A DNA stretch of 7,916 nt from Clostridia bacterium (GTDB taxonomy: Bacteria; Bacillota; Clostridia; Christensenellales; HGM11417): assembly GCA_017407365.1 (NCBI GenBank), contig JAFQWR010000136.1:1-7916 (forward strand), read 5' to 3'. The notes under the pieces were generated by a model. The model saw nothing but the letters and a program-made list of their open reading frames with translations. It was not told the origin of the DNA and did not search any database. Below, piece after piece: positions 6,673-7,916 of the stretch; position 1 is the stretch's first letter, and each line of letters opens with the position of its first letter. The position numbers and the translations under genes were made by a program.

Positions 6673-6781
6673 AAAATAAGCTGCGCGCCATACGGCTACG
6701 CAAGGAATAAGGCTATCGAAACCACTTCAAACTACGGTCTAATGGTGAAAAGCGTTTCCGCTTCTGCTTTAATGCCTATAT

Positions 6782-6810
6782 ACTATACCACTTTTTATCG
6801 GGTTTGTCAA
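6782..6810 (-). promoter_or_regulatory. Sigma-A promoter of infC-rpmI-rplT
   Basis: On the minus strand -35 TTGACA (6810-6805), a 17-base spacer and -10 TATAGT (6787-6782). Transcription would start near 6775. Confidence 0.93.
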
Positions 6811-6887
6811 ATATATTTTACAGGTTTTTACAATTTTTTCTCTTTTTAGAAAACACCACCAAAACAGTAGCCCTATTACAAAAAATA

Positions 6888-6896
6888 TGCTATAAT
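6888..6896 (+). promoter_or_regulatory. Candidate extended -10 promoter element
   Basis: TGCTATAAT is a full extended -10 (TGnTATAAT). At 17 bases upstream the -35 position reads TAGCCC, a poor match, which an extended -10 can tolerate. It would start a plus-strand transcript near 6903 into a hairpin-rich non-coding stretch. The surroundings are AT-rich, so chance cannot be excluded. Confidence 0.45.
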
Positions 6897-6902
6897 ATAT
6901 TA

Positions 6903-7150
6903 GGTTATACGCGCGTGCGCACGTAAAGGTGCGTAGCAGCATACAGCAAGAAGGGCGTCCGCCGTTTTTTTGCTGCATAAGCAAGCTTTCTGTCTGCTTG
7001 ATTTTATGCGACCTTCCCCAAAAAGCACGAGCGCCGTGCATCAAAAAGCATGAAAAACACAAGGCTTTACAGTTGAAAGGGAAAAGCGTGTGATTTTGAA
7101 AAAAAACTTGCTTACACACAAAAAATCCTTTCAAATAGCGCAAGTTTTTT
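6903..7150 (+). ncRNA. Candidate structured RNA in the infC/rpmG divergent region
   Basis: No credible gene lies between 6811 and 7151, but the stretch holds a run of hairpins readable on the plus strand: TGCGCAC (6916-6922) with GTGCGTA (6929-6935); CAGCAAGAA (6944-6952) with TTTTTGCTG (6967-6975), with GGC/GCC inside; GCATAA plus CAAGC (6975-6986) with GCTTG plus TTATGC (6996-7009); GCACG (7025-7029) with CGTGC (7035-7039); and two crossing inverted repeats to 7150. The last arm ends in six T, as an intrinsic terminator would. An extended -10 element precedes it. It does not look like 6S RNA, SRP RNA, tmRNA, RNase P RNA or a T-box. Strand, ends and existence of a transcript are inferred; multiple hairpins could instead be a protein-binding or remnant region. 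Confidence 0.35.
7073..7150 (+). repeat. Two crossing inverted repeats upstream of the rpmG promoter
   Basis: Pair one: TTGAAAGG (7073-7080) with CCTTTCAA (7127-7134), with GTGTG (7088-7092) and CACAC (7115-7119) nested inside. Pair two: an 11-bp perfect repeat, AAAAAACTTGC (7101-7111) with GCAAGTTTTTT (7140-7150). Each pair has one arm inside the other, so as RNA they form either a pseudoknot or two exclusive folds. The second fold ends in a U run. The repeat stops one base before the rpmG -35 box. Confidence 0.7.
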
Positions 7151-7151
7151 C

Positions 7152-7180
7152 TTGACAATTGCTTGATTATATGGTAGAAT
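7152..7180 (+). promoter_or_regulatory. Sigma-A promoter of rpmG-secE-nusG
   Basis: -35 TTGACA (7152-7157), a 17-base spacer and -10 TAGAAT (7175-7180). Transcription would start near 7187, about 46 bases before rpmG. Confidence 0.93.
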
Positions 7181-7187
7181 ATTTGGG

Positions 7188-7204
7188 CATCCCTGTAGGG
7201 GGTG
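7188..7204 (+). promoter_or_regulatory. Hairpin at the predicted 5' end of the rpmG mRNA
   Basis: CATCCC (7188-7193) pairs with GGGGTG (7199-7204) around TGTAG, with one G-U pair. It would sit at the very 5' end of the transcript and could stabilise the message; no regulator is evident. Confidence 0.45.
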
Positions 7205-7232
7205 TTAATTTTTATGCAAGGATTTGACGAAA

Positions 7233-7382
7233 ATGCGAGTAAAAATCACCTTCGCTTGTACCGAATGCAAGCAAAGAAATTACGACATGATGAAGAACAA
7301 AAAGAACGATCCCGACCGTTTAGAGATCAAGAAGTATTGCAAGTTCTGCAAGAAGCACACCATGCATAAGGAATCTAAGTAA
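7233..7382 (+). CDS. rpmG: 50S ribosomal protein L33, zinc-binding form
   Basis: 49 residues, normal for L33. Begins MRVKITFACTECKQRNYDMMKN and keeps both zinc-ribbon pairs, C9-x2-C12 and C36-x2-C39, so this is the C+ (zinc) form rather than the cysteine-free form induced in zinc-poor cells. It belongs to the large subunit near the E site. The start follows AAGGA (7218-7222) with ten bases between. An overlapping out-of-frame ATG at 7214 is not used because it does not give the conserved protein. First gene of rpmG-secE-nusG behind a consensus promoter; the order is common in Bacillota. No second rpmG paralogue or zinc-responsive site is visible here. Confidence 0.98.
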   Translation: MRVKITFACTECKQRNYDMMKNKKNDPDRLEIKKYCKFCKKHTMHKESK

Positions 7383-7441
7383 GGCTTTTGGGCTCTTGCT
7401 TATATTACCTGTCTCTATTGAAGGAGTAAAGGAGGTTCCCC

Positions 7442-7675
7442 ATGGCGGAAACGAAAGTGGTTGAAAAAACCGAAAAGAAACCCAATATCTTCAAACGCTT
7501 GTGGCATAAGATCAAGGAAGTATTTTCCGAGCTGAAAAAGGTTACCTGGCCTACCTTTGGCAAAACCGTAAAAAACACCGGCATCGTTTTAGTCGTTGTT
7601 GCGGTTTTCCTTGTGGTTATCAGCTTATTTAATATTGGCTTATTAGAGCTGTTCAAGCTGCTGACCAACGTTTAA
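7442..7675 (+). CDS. secE: SecE subunit of the Sec protein translocase
   Basis: 77 residues with the short Gram-positive SecE plan: a charged cytoplasmic N-terminus, an amphipathic helix carrying the signature ELKKVTWP (30-37), and a single membrane helix at about 47-68 (GIVLVVVAVFLVVISLF). SecE clamps SecY in the membrane and is essential for export. GGAGG (7431-7435) lies six bases before ATG, with a second AAGGAG ten bases further up. The 59-base gap from rpmG holds no tRNA-Trp gene, terminator or clear promoter, so it is cotranscribed with rpmG and nusG. Confidence 0.97.
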   Translation: MAETKVVEKTEKKPNIFKRLWHKIKEVFSELKKVTWPTFGKTVKNTGIVLVVVAVFLVVISLFNIGLLELFKLLTNV

Positions 7676-7686
7676 GAGGCTGACAC

Positions 7687-7916
7687 ATGGAAGAGAGTGC
7701 AAAGTGGTACGTCTTACACACCTATTCCGGTTATGAGAATATGGTTAAGGACAGCTTGGAAAAGCTGATCGAAAACAACAACCTGCAAGACTTTATCACC
7801 GACATTCAGATCCCCCTCGAGCAAACCATCGAGGAAAAGAACGGTAAGCGTAAGGTAGTCAACCGCAAGCTGCTACCCTGCTACGTGTTTGTTAAGCTGA
7901 TCTACACCAACAACAT
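7687..7916 (+). CDS. nusG: Transcription elongation/termination factor NusG, 5' part
   Basis: 76 codons are visible before the right edge; the rest of the NGN domain, the linker and the KOW domain are missing. The visible part is the NGN domain that sits on the RNA polymerase clamp: KWYVLHTYSGYENMVKDSLE (6-25), then QIPLEQTIEEKNGKRKVVNRK (about 41-61) and YVFVK. The usual PGYV element reads P64-C65-Y-V here, a cysteine in place of glycine or serine. The start has AGAGG (7675-7679) seven bases upstream, overlapping the secE stop, so translation is closely linked to secE. The ribosomal protein genes rplK and rplA would be expected next. Confidence 0.97.
   Translation, partial: MEESAKWYVLHTYSGYENMVKDSLEKLIENNNLQDFITDIQIPLEQTIEEKNGKRKVVNRKLLPCYVFVKLIYTNN

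Larger units (their letters stand above)
6610..6775 (-). ncRNA. infC leader RNA, probable L20-type attenuation leader
   Basis: About 165 bases lie between the predicted start of transcription near 6775 and the infC start. Visible elements on the minus strand, in order: a GGC/GCC closing helix (6776-6774 with 6713-6711); a hairpin AAGCG-GAAA-CGCTT (6763-6750) with a GNRA tetraloop; ACCATT (6746-6741) pairing with AGTGGT (6726-6721); a hairpin around GCC-GTAT-GGC near 6686-6695; then the terminator at 6637-6672. This layout, helices followed by an intrinsic terminator and then infC-rpmI-rplT, is that of the L20 leader known from B. subtilis, where L20 binding favours termination. I infer the class from position and layout; the bases were not compared with the Rfam model. 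Confidence 0.72.

Noticed and set aside
6769..7158. Minus-strand open frame of 129 codons across the divergent region, with a hydrophobic stretch, and a shorter version from ATG 6942
   Set aside because: No ribosome binding site at any start, it runs through the infC promoter, and its hydrophobic part comes from a T-rich tract. Composition is unlike the neighbouring genes.
7214..7369. Plus-strand frame of 51 codons overlapping rpmG from ATG 7214
   Set aside because: It is an out-of-frame shadow of rpmG, which is a clear L33.
60..7900. CRISPR array, insertion sequence, phage, tRNA or toxin-antitoxin unit
   Set aside because: No regularly spaced repeats, transposase or integrase motifs, tRNA cloverleaf or paired small genes were seen on either strand.

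Overview
The window looks like a chromosomal housekeeping region from a low-to-moderate GC Gram-positive bacterium of the Bacillota, most likely class Clostridia. The reasons are strong AGGAGG-type ribosome binding sites, consensus sigma-A promoters, an attenuated infC-rpmI-rplT operon, the rpmG-secE-nusG order, a two-RCK TrkA of the Firmicutes type next to trkH, and a lipoprotein signal peptide with a lipobox. No phage, insertion sequence, CRISPR array, tRNA or rRNA was seen.

Layout. Everything from 1 to about 6810 is read on the minus strand and everything from about 7150 to the end on the plus strand, so the window is centred on a divergent intergenic region of roughly 620 bases (6610-7232). 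Read outward to the left there are four units. (1) A sigma-A promoter (6782-6810), a leader with an intrinsic terminator (attenuator), then infC (IF3, starting at a rare AUU codon), rpmI (L35) and rplT (L20), closed by a strong terminator at 5402-5430. (2) A SPOUT 2'-O-methyltransferase gene of the TrmH/YsgA type that is broken by a one-base frameshift, followed 14 bases later by yebC, whose terminator overlaps its own stop codon. (3) A consensus promoter at 3624-3652 driving trkA (TTG start) and trkH, which form a potassium uptake system with its cytoplasmic gating ring, closed by a terminator at 705-733. (4) The 5' part of a cysteine-rich lipoprotein gene that runs off the left edge. Read to the right, a consensus promoter at 7152-7180 drives rpmG (L33, zinc form), secE and the start of nusG, the usual entry to the rplK-rplA-rplJ-rplL-rpoB cluster, which would lie beyond the window.

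How it fits together. Both operons that flank the divergent region serve ribosome assembly, translation initiation, protein export or transcription elongation, so growth-rate genes face away from each other. The methyltransferase (if repaired) and YebC also act on the ribosome or translation, while trkA-trkH form a separate ion-homeostasis unit.

The parts that ordinary annotation does not explain are the 6888-7150 stretch, which has an extended -10 element, a run of stable hairpins and a pair of crossing inverted repeats ending exactly at the rpmG -35 box (a candidate structured RNA or switch); the frameshifted methyltransferase; the yebC terminator built out of its poly-Glu codons; and an altered nucleotide-binding motif in the first RCK domain of TrkA.
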